This document shows, piece after piece, positions 11,041-22,713 of a stretch of DNA of 64,000 nt; within the stretch, counting starts at the first letter, position 1; every line of letters starts with the position of its first letter. The notes below the pieces were generated by a model. That model was not told the origin of the DNA. It made no database searches and worked only from the letters and a program-made list of their open reading frames with translations. The stretch covers positions 57,356,379 to 57,420,378 of the forward strand of contig NC_052351.1 of assembly GCF_009727055.1 (NCBI RefSeq), given 5' to 3'. Origin of the DNA: Benincasa hispida. Lineage: Eukaryota; Streptophyta; Magnoliopsida; Cucurbitales; Cucurbitaceae. The translations under genes and the position numbers were made by a program.

Positions 11041-13020
11041 TGATTGAAATCACGTAGATCTTAGTCTTGCACCTAAGAAAATGCAAGGAAGGTAACTTTT
11101 CCATATTTTACCTTGATGCTAAGGAAATTCTCATTGAAGACAACCAATTATTCTAAGTCTAAGCCACAAGTATTTAAATTATCAAGGACCATGAACTCAT
11201 GGACCTCATCCACATTTTAACAGGTTAAACATGTACTCAGTACATGATTCTCTTATCATACACATGTACCACGTACACGATGAAAATCGTACACATGTGC
11301 CAGGTACACGATTATTATGGTGAGACCTAGCATCTTGTCTACCAATAACTTGATCATGACAACCATGTGGAGATGAAATCGTGGACCGGGTACATGTCTT
11401 CCCCAATTCCATTTTTATCATTATTTTTGTCTCAACCCCATTTTTGTCCTTACTTATTAAAGTTACAATTAAAATAAACTCAAGTGCATTTCAATCTTTA
11501 ATTTGTATGGGTCAAGCATCAAATTTAGGAAACTCCCTTCAAATTACGAAGATTCATTTACACATGGGAGATTACAAAGACTTAAATTTATATGATTCAT
11601 TTACCAAAAGACAAAATTTCATATACATAATGTCTATTCAATGTATCTTTAGTTTTAAGTCTTTTTATTTGCTTTAGATTACATTTATATAATGGTTGAT
11701 TATGATTATAAATTTGGAACGTTACAACTCTTGAAATGCCTCATAGAAAGCCTTGGTTTCGTTTTGAGGCTATATTAATATCTCATAATTTTTATTTACA
11801 AAGAAGACATGGAAATATATAGTAAAAGAGCCTTAGAGCTTTCTTTTAGCCCAGTGCTAAGTTTCTTTGAAATTCTATAAAGTTTAAAGTTCCATGTTTA
11901 GAATTATTCAAGTTTGACTTGATCAATCTTACTTGTGGAACAATTTGAAAATCAAAGATTGATGGAAGCCACAAATTTTATGTGATCCCTAATTTGTATA
12001 ATCATCTAAGTAATCTATAATCTAGCCTATCTTAAGGTTGGGTAGAGATCAAATTTGATTTTGGGGTTGTTGGGATTGAGTTCTTTTAGTTTTGTTGTTC
12101 CACATGGTTCTTAGATCCGATGCTCAAAAATTTCTTATCATATGAACTCTATGGAAAATAAATTGTCATAAGATATATGCAATTATAAGTCCATGTCAAA
12201 TGATCTAAAAATGTTGGAGCTTTTAAAGTAATTGCTAGAAACTAATTTTAAGAAGATCAACTATCATATGAAATGATTAGTGTTTGGTAAATTTTAAGAA
12301 AGAATGACTATAAAAAGATCAATTGTCATATGAAGTGATTAGTGATTAGTTGTATGGTATCGTAGTTGTAATAATTATCTGCACGTGATTTTGATAAAGA
12401 TGATTAGGCATATCTCTTGAAACCTTACATCTCTTCTTCCACACTCCAAAAGTCTATTTGATGTCACTTCCTAGAATAATGTGCTTGGTTGAATAATCTC
12501 ATAGTATCCCACTGGTTGGTTGCCTCCATGAAAATTGGTACATCATATCTTTCTCCTTTACATTGTCCTCAAATATCTTTTTCATTTGAGTGCCACAACA
12601 TCCACAAAACATTTGAAATAAAGGAGGTGACGGCCAACAAAAAAAAAATAATAAAACAAAGATCGAATCTCTGACCTCTAAGATATTTTACTTGGATTTG
12701 TTTCAAGTTTGAACAATTTGAAGATCAAAGATCAATTTTAGGTTAGTTAAAATTGGACCCTTTCCCATCAATAAGGACTAAACGACCATTTAACTTTCTT
12801 TAGGGTAAACTAATTTTGTTAGCTGATGTGATAATAATAATAATAATAAGAGGAGTACTAGAGAACCTTCTTTTAAAACCCAAACAACTATAGAACCTCT
12901 AGTTGGATGAGTTCTTTAATGACACACACATTTATTAGGTTTGTTTATTTGACAATATGTAATCTATGTGCAAAAGGGGGAATGCATATTCCCAATGTTT
13001 ATACATAGTGTTGGTCAATT
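11000..13020. other. No gene recognised; short repeats of a GTACACGAT phrase
   Basis: At 11,225-11,400 the phrases acatgtac, gtacacgat and cgtacacatgtg recur in direct and inverted form, suggesting degraded LTR sequence. The rest is AT-rich, with no exon-like structure on either strand that I could support. The open frame at 11,381-11,677 has no recognisable domain. Confidence 0.45.
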
Positions 13021-13039
13021 TGTTTATAATGGTTAAACA

Positions 13040-13266
13040 TTATAGGAAATTTTTTAAAAATAGAAAAACAAGAAAAATTATTTACACAAAATAGTAAAAT
13101 TTAGGCTAATAGAAGTTTATCAGTATCTATCAGCGATAGAAAGAAGTCTATCATTGATATTATGTAATAGACATTGATAGAAGTCTATCAATATCTATCA
13201 GTATTTTTTTTACTATTTTTGTAAATAGTTTGACATTTTTTCTATTTGTAAAAATTTTCCGCGACA
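13040..13266. repeat. MITE with long terminal inverted repeats and 'tctatca' core
   Basis: The left end (ggaaattttttaaaaatag) is the reverse complement, with few changes, of the right end (ctatttgtaaaaattttcc). The interior holds alternating 'gatagaagtctatca' and 'tatctatcag' phrases that fold back on each other. This is a non-autonomous inverted-repeat element of about 225 bp. The superfamily is not certain because a clear target duplication was not found. Confidence 0.7.
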
Positions 13267-13559
13267 ATATGTGAAGTTGAAAAGTGTAGCACTGATATGC
13301 TTTCCATCCTTGAAATAGAGGACTTGTTGAAGGGAGATATAAATGCAATTAAAGTGGAATAGATACACTTTCTAATTCCAGATATGGATTTTGATAGGGG
13401 ACTAGAACTAATTTTGTTGTTTGATGAGGATATTTGTTAGGAACACTTGCAATAATAGAAAAAAAAAAACATTCTTAAATTTTCAAGTTCAGCAATGGTT
13501 TTCTAAATTTTGCAAATATAGCAAAAAAACATAAAAGCAGATTTCCGTTTTTATTACTC

Positions 13560-14408
13560 CAAGTTTATTCTTATTGGTGTATCAGCATGTGTATCGGTAG
13601 TTTATCTCATATACTTTATAGTTGGTATATCGGTCATCTAATATACTTTATATTTGGTATATCAATTGACTAATATACCAAACATAAAGTATATAAGTTA
13701 TGTAATAGATATACTAAATTTATCATTCATAAATCATATTTGTGTTTGTTCATTTACTATTATTCATGAACTTAATTTCAATCCTTATTTGTTTGTTATA
13801 GAATATTAATTTTCTAATACATTATAATCAGCTTAATTATAATGGTTCAATCTGATATGTTAGTAACCATTTTGGACGAGTGTTGATAAACTATTAGTAC
13901 ATCAATATTACACTTGAAATTGAATTTTGAATTTGTTGATATATAATTGATATACTTGAACAAATGTACTTTTAAGAAGTACTAATATATTAATGATATA
14001 TCAACGTTTTATATTTGAAATGAATTTTGAGCTAATGTTGATACAATAATAATACGCCAATGTTATATTATAAAATTTTATTTAGAAGAAATGTTGATAT
14101 ACTACTTATACACTAATAGTATACAAGAAATTAGTTTTTTTATGAGCATTGATATAGTATTGATAAATTAATATGCACTTTAAATGAATTTTGAATAATT
14201 TCCTAACTATATAACTATTAATGCACTAATAAGATATATATTTGAAATTGAATTTTGGATGAGATGTATACTACTGATATATCAATATAATGCTTAAAAT
14301 GAATTTAAATCATGAGTGATATACTATTAATACACTAAAAATATATATGAAATGAATTTTTAATGATTACTGTTATACTATCGATACATCTATATTACAG
14401 TTTAAATA
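13560..14408. repeat. Degenerate AT-rich minisatellite ('gatatactattgatacactaat'), left part
   Basis: Phrases such as 'ttgatatactattgata', 'atacactaat' and 'tgaattttgaat' recur about every 60-70 bases with much variation. The same phrases resume right after the CACTA element at 16,284-16,500, so the array was probably continuous before that insertion. No coding potential. Confidence 0.55.
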
Positions 14409-16283
14409 CACTACAAGATATTTGGTTTTTCTTGACGAAAAAAAAAACGTTGGGAAAATCAATGTTTCACGACCATTTTTTCAACGTTAGGAAAAATAAG
14501 ATATCCTGATGGTAGTTTCAATGGCGTCAAGAAAAAAAGGCGTTCCCAACGTCATTTCCTAGATTGTTAGCTAAAAAATGTGGGAAAGAAATGTTGGACC
14601 TCTCCGAACACTATGGTTTAGGCATCGGGAGAACAGTCCTTAGAGGGGAGTTGTCAGAATTTTAAAAAACTTCGGTAAATTTTCTTCAAGGCTCTGCTGA
14701 TGGTAGTTTAAACTACCATTAGGAGACTACACTTTTCCCGACACAGTTTAAAGCGTCGGGATATGGTGATTTAAAATCCTAATTTATCTCATTCTTTTTT
14801 CAACTTTTGCCGTCCAAAGAAAATCTTTTCCCTCCTGCAAACGAAGAACGTGCTAGTCGATCGAGAACCCATGCCCCTGTGCTGTTGAGAACCCATGCCG
14901 CTGCCACCGCTGAAACATATTTTTCTTCAATTCCCTCTCTCTCATTGACAAAACATTCTTGAAACGTAATTTTCTTTTTATTTTAAAAATTTCTATATTT
15001 GATTGTTCTTGAATGCTCTATTGAAGTAATTATTTAGTCTTTGAGCTTTCTGTAGTATTAAATCTGTAGTCTGCTAGGGAAAATGTCATCAAAATTAAGT
15101 TCCATTTCTATATAATGCTTCACATTTCTTTAAGGTATTTTTCTTTCCTTTGTTGGAATTTTTGTTTCAATGTTCTGTGCTTAGTCTTTGTTTTTTACTT
15201 CTGTTTCCCTTCTGCATGATCTGCTAAGAAATGGTGTTTTTGGGTTTGTTTGTGGAGATTTTTGTGCTGGGGATGTGAGAAAACTTTGTTTCAAGTTGCA
15301 TTTTCTTACTTTGTTAATAAGTTTTCTTGCACAGGTTTAGTAGAAGAATATATTGGTAGTTATTATAATGTCATTATTGACCAAACCCATCAAGTTTTTT
15401 AGTTTCTAAAACTCAGAAAATCAAAGCTCTTTTCTTGTTTTGTTTGAACAAAACTGATTTGGTTTTTTTTTTTTTTTTTTCAAAACTACTTTTAAGAACT
15501 TTAATTGGAAAGTGACTTAGATTTTGAAATATAGAATAACTTGATAGAAACCAGAATTATAAAACATATCATAATTGATTAGTCGAAGGTAAATATGTTT
15601 AATTAATCAGTTGTTCTTGTTGAAATTTTTCTGACACTGGTTTGGTTTGTGAATGCTAATGAAAATCTTCGATAAGTGTTCGATTTAAATGTTATTATTT
15701 TGTATTTCATATTTTAGATACAAAATAAACCAAATTAAAATTTTAGATAAGCTTTAGATTAAATTGGTTTGTTTTGTATGTTGATTAAGACTGTTCAACC
15801 GCCGGGAAAGTGTAAATCTACGAATTTTTTAACTTTTTTCCCAACGCTAGAATAGGTAGCCATCGGTAGGAAAAGAAAAAATTTTCCCGACCTCAAAATA
15901 GGGCACTATTGGGAAAGTTAATCTTTTCCGACAGTAAAAACGACTATTTGGTGTCGGAAGAAGTAAACTTCCGTCGATGCTAAAAGGAACCATTAGCAGA
16001 AAAGAACTTCTCCCAACGATTAAAAATGATTTTAAGCGTCGGGAGACGTACTTTATGCCGACGAGCTCCTTCGGCATCGACATAAATCCTCCCTCCTTAT
16101 TTCGTTGCAAAATCTTTTTTTTCTCGACGACAAGGTTTTTTTGGTCAGGAGAAGGTTTTTCTAATAAGGTTATCTTGATGATAATGCTAATGGTAGAAAA
16201 ACCGTTGTGAAAACCTTTCCTGACGGTTTTTGGACTTCTTCAGATGATTTTTTCCATCGAGAAAAACCAAATTTTTTGTACTG
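14409..16283. mobile_element. Non-autonomous CACTA (En/Spm-type) DNA transposon
   Basis: The left end is CACTACAAGATATTTGGTTT, and the right end reads inward as CAGTACAAAAAATTTGGTTT, so the two form terminal inverted repeats. Both sides are flanked by ATA (14,406-14,408 and 16,284-16,286), the 3-bp target duplication expected of CACTA elements. Subterminal regions carry repeated 'cgttgggaaa', 'cgtcgggaaaa' and 'cccgac' phrases. No transposase is encoded. A 14,800-15,350 segment with possible donor/acceptor signals might be a captured gene piece, but this is weak. The open frames at 15,847-16,379 overlap on both strands and follow the subterminal repeats. Confidence 0.8.
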
Positions 16284-16509
16284 ATAAAATTTGAATGAGA
16301 AACAATAAATTACTGATACACCAAATACAGAGTATTGTATTTTCAGCTTATTATAATATACCATTGATACACTAATCATCTACTTGTAATTTATTTTGAA
16401 TTAGTACTAACATACAATTAAAATGTCAATATTGAAAACATCAAGTATCATTCTAGATGATACACTTCATATTTGATATATCTACAAAGGTATATCAACC
16501 AGAGCCAAA

Positions 16510-17015
16510 CCCCACATGGTTTGAGGTAGTTGATTCGCCCAATCCAGAAAACCTTAAAGGAAATCTGAAGTGGATTTGGAAACGAAATCTTAACCAGATT
16601 AGGAAACTATTCTTATAATTAAGTTCCAATGGCTATTATATTAAATATATAATTGGGGCAGTGAATATAATCCTCGTCCCCTCAACGAGGAAGATTTTCT
16701 CCTCGTTCCCTCACTCATTTTTTGTTTAATCGAGAATTTTCTACTCCATGAACTTTAATCTCGTAGGTTAAATAGATATCTCTAAGTTGTCGATGACTAC
16801 TAACTAAATCATATTGTTGACAATGTAGCTAATTGCTATTTGGAGTTTCTCCCAAACTATTTTCTGCCCATTAACCAATTTGTCCTGTGTTTATACAAAT
16901 CCTAAATCATCATCTTTTTCCTTCCCTTCAAACAATACCGGAGAATTTCAGTGAGAATCCAATTGAAGTTTTAGTTCATGCCTGATTTGCTTGAACATTC
17001 TTCTCTCTTGCAGGA
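16510..17015. other. No gene recognised
   Basis: Unassigned sequence. A short inverted pair, 'cctcgtcccctcaacgagg' at about 16,673-16,691, forms a hairpin but is too small to classify. I see no exon or RNA-gene signal. Confidence 0.5.
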
Positions 17016-17019
17016 TTAA

Positions 17020-17595
17020 AATATCGATGTCGATATCGATATCAAGATATCACAAAATTTATAAAAAAAAATTTAATTAATTAATGATTAAGGTCCCGTT
17101 TAGTAACTATTTCGTTTTAAATTTTTTATTTTTGAAAATTAAACCTATTTCCTCACATTTTCTTATGATGGTTTTCATTTTTCTTGAGTACAAAAGTTGA
17201 ATTATTAGCTAAGTTCTAAAAAAAAAAAACAAGTTTTTAAAAACTAACTTTTTTTTAATTTTTTTTTTTTTGGTTTTTGAAAACATGGGGGACAAGTAAA
17301 CAAGAAAGCAAGAAATTTAGGGGTGAGAAGGGTGTTTTTAGACTTAATTTTCAAAAACTAAAAATAAAAAATCAAATAGTTACCAAACGGAGCTTAGGTT
17401 GTTCTTATTCTCAAACTAAGTTATGAATATTGCAATTAGTATTTTTATTCATATTAGACTAAATAGATGATATCTTTTTATATTTTTTACGAGCATTTAC
17501 AAAAGATATTAGAGATATCTATAGATATTCAATATCGATGTCAAACCCTTCGATTTACAGATATATCGATATATCAATAGATATCTTCAACCTTA
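17020..17595. repeat. MITE with 'atatcgatgtcgatatcgat' termini, hosting a second MITE
   Basis: The left end is rich in gatatcgat phrases (about 17,022-17,060). The right end (17,505-17,592) repeats the same words in inverted form, ending with 'tagatatcttcaacctta'. Between them lies an unrelated inverted-repeat element at 17,088-17,397. The pair is best read as an older element interrupted by a younger one. Confidence 0.55.
17088..17397. repeat. Nested MITE with TIR ~taaggtcccgtttagtaacta
   Basis: The left end (taaggtcccgtttagtaact) and the inverted right end (taagctccgtttggtaact) match over about 23 bases. The inner sequence has long A and T runs and 'gaaaattaaacctatttc' phrases that recur in related elements at 17,860-18,790. 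Superfamily not assigned. Confidence 0.6.
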
Positions 17596-17859
17596 CTCTC
17601 TTGCTACAAACTAAGACAAGCATTCATTCTAGACATCATTTTTAAAATAACTTCAACTGTAAAATGCAAGAAATAGGACAATTCAACAACTTTTTGCTCA
17701 ATTTCTTTATGGTGTTAGATTCTGATCGGTACTCAAAATTTCTCATGGTATTAGATTCTGAATAGGTACGAGTCAAGTTAATGATCCCTCGGCATTTGAT
17801 ATCCATAAATACATAATCAGTTTTTCTTGGTCAATAGTTATAATCCGTTTGGGTAACTA

Positions 17860-18790
17860 TTTAAGCACCATTTGGTAATCATTTAGTTTTTTTATTTTTG
17901 TTTCTAAAAATTAAACTTATTTCATCTACATTTCTTATAATAATTTGCATTTTTCTCAAGTACAATAGTTCAATTCTTAGCCAAATTCCAAAAACAAAAA
18001 CTACTTTTTTTAAAACTACTTTTTTTAATTCTCAAACTTTGGCTTAATATTTTAAACTATTAGTGAAAAGTAGATAACAAATGGAGATATGAATAATATT
18101 CATAAACTTCATTTTCAAAAACAACAAAAAAACAAATTTATTATCAAACGAGGCCTTAATTTTTTATTTTGAAAATTAAACCTATTTCTTTTTCATTCCA
18201 TTTAACATATTTCTTAAGTAAAAAAGTCAAAATTCTTAAACAAATTCCAAATTTCAAAAACTACACCCATTTGATAATCATTTCATTTTTTGTTTTTTAT
18301 TTTTTTAAAATTAATCTAATTTCCTTCCAATATCTTACCAGAGTCATATTCTTTTCTTAGAAAAGTATAAGAATTATATTCTTAGCTAAATTCAAAAACG
18401 AAACAATTTTTCAAAAACAATTTTTTTTAATTTAAAAATTATGGTTTGATCTTTAAAAATATTGATAAAGAGTATAACGAAAAGCAAGAAATTTAAAAAT
18501 GAAAAGAGTGTTAATAAGCTTAATTTTCAAAAATTAAAATCTAAAAACCAAATAGTTACTAAATATGACCTGCATTTTTAGTTTTCAAAATTTTTTAATA
18601 TTGAAACAATACTATGAATTGAAACTACCTTTTTTAGTTTTTAAAACTTCGACTTGGTTTTCGAAAACATTGGTAAAAGGCAAATAACAAAGTAAAATTT
18701 TAAAAGTGAAAAAACATGTTTATAGACTTAATTTTTAAAAACTAAAACCCAAAAATCAAATGACTATCAACAGACCGACCCATAGCCACA
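17860..18790. repeat. Cluster of two or three related MITEs, partly nested
   Basis: Ends of the type 'ccatttggtaatcattt' (17,868), 'ttattatcaaacgaggcc' (18,138), 'cccatttgataatcatttc' (18,267) and 'ccaaatagttactaaat' (18,548) alternate in direct and inverted form. They share the 'attttgaaaattaaacctatttc' interior with the element at 17,088. The exact borders of each copy cannot be fixed by eye. Confidence 0.5.
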
Positions 18791-19029
18791 CATTTTTCAC
18801 CCATAACAAACAGAATTTGACAATTTGCTTATAACTCACCTCAAGAGGCTTCTTTAATTAAAGACAATATGGTGAAGCCACCTTCAATGGCAGTCAATCA
18901 CAAAGTTCAACCCAACCAACATTCTGTATTTCAGTCTTACAATCTACACTCAATATAATCATCAGATCATTACACAATCACTTCCCATATTGCAATCATC
19001 AAGCAAAACATCAAACATTAAAGGTTAGT

Positions 19030-19357
19030 TTAAGAGAATTCAATCACTTGGAAAGCTAAAAATGTTTTCAGAATCACTGTGATATATTATTTCCCATTCT
19101 CCATGTTAACCTGCTATGGTAATCGGTCAGTAAGTTTCAGCGCTGATCTGAATGCCTCTCCAGCCCTACAATCCTATGTACAATCATCTGCACAAGTATA
19201 GCAACAAAATGATGATAGTTGATGCATCAATTATCAGGTTGACAGAAAACCCGTGTGCATTATATCATATACAACTGCTTAAAAAGTTCATCAATAAGCA
19301 GCTTCCATGCTCCAAATCTCTGTATAAATGCATTACATAATGTACATCTCTGCTGCA
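19030..19357 (-). other. Probable 3' UTR exon of the host gene
   Basis: On the minus strand a strong acceptor (ttttgttcattgcag) ends at 19,358, followed by non-repetitive sequence with no long open frame. The last coding exon has a classic donor (ctg|gtaagt) 3 bases after its stop codon at 22,648. Joining the two gives a 3' UTR intron of about 3.3 kb that holds the LTR element at 20,036-21,859. A poly(A)-signal-like aataatat occurs near 19,085-19,092. This is inference without transcript data. Confidence 0.4.
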
Positions 19358-19689
19358 CTGCAATGAACAAAAGAAAATCATGTTAATTTCCAACATTTAA
19401 AGTGGCATTTCATAAGAGCCATGATTATACAGATTAACTTGGTTGATTAGGGGTAAACTTCAATCTTTACCTCTGTTAATTACCTCATCTTTGATATCCA
19501 TCTTCAATTTCATTTAGGTTGTGAAACTAATAGCTTATATGAAGTTAGTTCTTGGTACACGATAAATTATTACCAAAAAGCAAGCATGGATAAGTTTTGG
19601 CCCCCATATGCACTAGACTAACACAGACTGATTGTTAATAATGACTTCATGGTTTTATTTTTATTTCATATTTTTATTTCATATTTTTA

Positions 19690-20030
19690 TTTGGTTAAAT
19701 TACAAGTTCAGTCTTTGAACTTTTAGGTTTGTATCCATTTGGTCTCTGAAATTTAAAAAATAATATATAATTTTGTACCCAACAAGTCTTTAAATTTACA
19801 ATTTTGTGTTTAATAGGTCCTTAACGTATTCATTTTAAAAAATTCATGGACCTATAAGAGGGTCCTATTAGACACAATATTCAGTTTTATAACAAATATA
19901 TCTAGTTTTTAAAAGTTTTGAATATGCCTATCGGTGGACTATTTTCATTTCAATTTAATCCTAAAGTCTTCGACCTCGACTTCATGATTAAATTGAAATA
20001 AAAATACTTAAAACGCATATGTTTCATTAA
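19690..20030. repeat. MITE-like 'aattacaagttcagtctttgaac' element
   Basis: Contains phrases such as 'ggtctctgaaatttaaaa', 'aataggtccttaacg' and 'cctataagagggtcctatta', typical of a common dispersed plant repeat. A diverged relative lies at about 48,650-48,790 ('ggtccttatattttaaag', 'tagtctatatatttt'). Borders are uncertain. Confidence 0.4.
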
Positions 20031-20035
20031 GTTCC

Positions 20036-21859
20036 TGATGTATAAGATTTTGAGTAATTTAGTAAATTTAGAATTAGTTACCCTATCTCACACTTAATTC
20101 TCTATAAATAGAGAACCCCCTCTCTTGTATTGATAGGATTTTGATCATTTGAATAAAAACTCTCATTTGGTTTACACCAAGTGGTATCAGAGCTCCAAGA
20201 ACCTTGGACCCTATGGCGGGAAAAAGGCCTATCGGCAATAGCCCCGTGACAACCCTCAAAGAGGCGGAACAACCAACTGTCCTATCACCGAAGACTTCGA
20301 CTTGATGCAAGCGGTCAATTCAAAGCTCAATCGATGGTATTTATGGCTTACTTGAACGCATGTCCTCGGCACTCGATCACAGAGAAAAAAATCTCGATTT
20401 ACCACTGCAACGAATCAAAGAAAATCAACCAAGAATCATCATTTAACCTCAAGAAAGACAGAATCTGAATGTGCAACAAAAAATTCCTCCAAAAAACATC
20501 CAAGATTTGCTGGTGGCTATCCAAGAACGACCAAGAATGCAAGTTTACCAAAGATACCACGAAAACAGTGTGCCAACAATTGAAGACAATGAGCCTAGTA
20601 CAGAAGGTAGAATGTGCGAGGGAGAGCTCATTTTGGAAGAAGAAAAAAAATTAAGGAAAAATCATGGAACCTGCACAAAACCTTAAGCACAGAAGAAAAC
20701 ATGTTGTTAACCCTATCCGTTGCTAGGGTTAACAACAGGGCCAGGACGGGGCTGGAGGGGACTCCCCATCCTTGTCCCCGCAGGGGGTATTTCCCCCATC
20801 CCCACCGAGGAAATGGGTACCTACGGGGACCCATCTCCATATATATATATATATAAATATATTTATTGGTAATATATATATATTAAAAAAATAAAAAAGG
20901 TTAATTGGGGACGGGGCGGGGATACCCTCCTTGTCCCCACCCCGTCCCCGATCGGGGACCCGATTAGAATCTCCAGTTTGACCCCCATCCCCGGTCAAAC
21001 CCAGGGCGGGGACCAACACGAACCAAATGAGTAGGAATGATCGATTTATGAAATCGGAGATGGTGATGTTGAAGAAGAAGGTACAACAGAGGCAAAAGAA
21101 AAGGAAACCCATGGGCATTCTAATTCAAAAAAGTTTAAAGATCTAGTTCCGGTTGACTACAAAACAACACGAGAGATGAAATATCTTGAATCGGAAATTT
21201 TTGGGGTTTTCGCCGGTGAAGTGGAATCGGAAAATTTTGGGATTTTCACCGGTGAAGCAAACTTGGCCGAAATAAAAACTTCAATAAAGATGGAAGACGA
21301 AGGAGACTTCATGGTTCATGAAGAAAATCATCGAAAGCTGGTTTACACGATGGACAACCCCTGTGCAGACATACGCAAAACAAAAGAAGACAAAGGAAGA
21401 GGTGGATTTTTTCCCAAATTTTTTCACATGGATTTCTTTTTCTGAACTAACCCTAAAAGCCCACAACCCTCTTAATGGACATTTGGGTATTTAAGCCCAT
21501 GATCCACAAATTTTGACCCAAATCAAACCCAACCCCGATGCCAATTTGAAATCTTTGAAATTTTACTAGCAATGGATTTGGATGTTGGTCTGAGGTTTTT
21601 GCAAGGTTGCATGACTAATGAGATTTGGATATTTGTTAACTTTGGTGATTCAAAGATATTTCCGTTCAAGTGGCTTACTTTTTTACTTTTACCTTCATTT
21701 TCATTTTAAAACTCGAGGACGAGTATTTTTTTTAGGGATAGAATATGATGTAATAAGATTCAGGGGTAAATTCAAAATTTGTCACCCTATCCCACACTTA
21801 ATTCTCTATAAATAGAGAGCCCGATCATTTGAATAAAAACTTTCATTTGGTTTACACCA
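20036..21859 (+). mobile_element. Small non-autonomous LTR retrotransposon (1.8 kb) with 5-bp target duplication
   Basis: The 5' LTR spans 20,036-20,179 (144 bp) and the 3' LTR 21,746-21,859 (114 bp, lacking an internal segment). Both start TGATGTA and end TTTACACCA. The pentamer GTTCC occurs immediately outside both ends, a perfect target duplication. A tRNA-Met primer site (TGGTATCAGAGC) is at 20,182-20,193. The 3' LTR is preceded by an 'actcgaggacgagt' phrase like the polypurine-side sequence of Gypsy elements. The interior encodes only gag-like scraps (about 20,300-20,690) and an unplaced 89-codon frame at 21,176-21,445 with an internally repeated EIFGVFAGE / ENFGIFTGE motif. It lies in the 3' UTR intron of the host gene. 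Confidence 0.85.
20715..21010. repeat. GC-rich inverted-repeat block inside the small LTR element
   Basis: Runs of ggggacgggg and their complements (ccccgtcccc, tgtccccgcaggggg) flank an AT-repeat spacer at about 20,836-20,883. The base composition contrasts sharply with its surroundings, and the two halves can fold on each other. It may be a hAT-type MITE inserted in the LTR element, since its ends start cagggcc / cctggg, but a target duplication is not clear. Confidence 0.45.
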
Positions 21860-22648
21860 GTTCCAGACATATACGGACTAAAGATCGAATGTGTAACTAT
21901 GGCTAGTATTTCCCCAGCAAATAGATAATAGTAGTAAGACTACAAAAAACAAAGTAGATACGAATGCCCATAAATACGTTTAAGCATCAAGTTCCATTTG
22001 AGCCATGCATTCAAATTCTCATCCAACTTCCTAAAATCCTACTCCTACCGCTGGAAACTCATATATTTGAAGCATATATGTAAGAACTGCTAGGCAAGCA
22101 GTCACGCATTCTTCTTCAATGTGTGCTTATAGTGGTTTGTCCTTCATCTTAAACTTGCTTGGTACATCTTTACATTTTACCTACATATGTTGATGATTAC
22201 TTTTTGAAGCTCTTATGAGTTGGCAACTTAAAGCTCTCACGAGTTGGTAACCTAAAGTGAAGTCCTATAAAATCAGGTGTCGAGAGCTTTGACGAGAAAA
22301 TTAGAAACCAAAGGATTGTTGGATATCAAAAGTCAATCCTATATTCTTCTTTGTGATAGCAAAAAACTCCAGTGAGCCCACAAGCAATCCATCTCAATGA
22401 GCGTCTCCTCCACAAGGAAGCCTATTCTTATGAAAAGTAATTGGATTCCAAGCAAAAGTGCTTTCATGATTTCATCACATTGGAGAATCGATGGGAACCT
22501 CCCACAATTTCAGTGGAGTGGACCAACATAAAAGGAAAAGGATATACCCTATACATCTGTGTGTGTATAGTTGGTCTTAGTTCTTCTACGAAGAACGGTC
22601 AAAGAAAAGCGTACATTTAAAATGATCACTTAAATACAGATAACTTAC
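21860..22648. other. Presumed 3' UTR intron sequence; nothing else seen
   Basis: This stretch lies between the donor after the last coding exon and the small LTR element. No open frame, repeat family or RNA-gene signature is apparent on either strand. Confidence 0.4.
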
Positions 22649-22651
22649 CAG

Positions 22652-22713
22652 CTAATTGTGTCTGAAATCTTCGTAACTCAAGCTTTCTGATACATTGTCC
22701 AACCTTTTACCAT
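22652..22713 (-). CDS. Coding exon 6 (last) of the protein-1589-family gene
   Basis: An acceptor (cgcatttaaag) precedes 22,713. The 62 bases complete a split Asp codon, encode 19 residues ending SLSYEDFRHN and reach TAG at 22,652-22,654. The donor CTG|GTAAGT at 22,648 suggests the transcript is spliced again after the stop. Confidence 0.8.

Noticed and set aside
15847..16379. Genes on both strands at the right end of the CACTA element
   Set aside because: These frames follow the 'cgtcgggaa' subterminal repeats of the transposon and have no domain or codon support.
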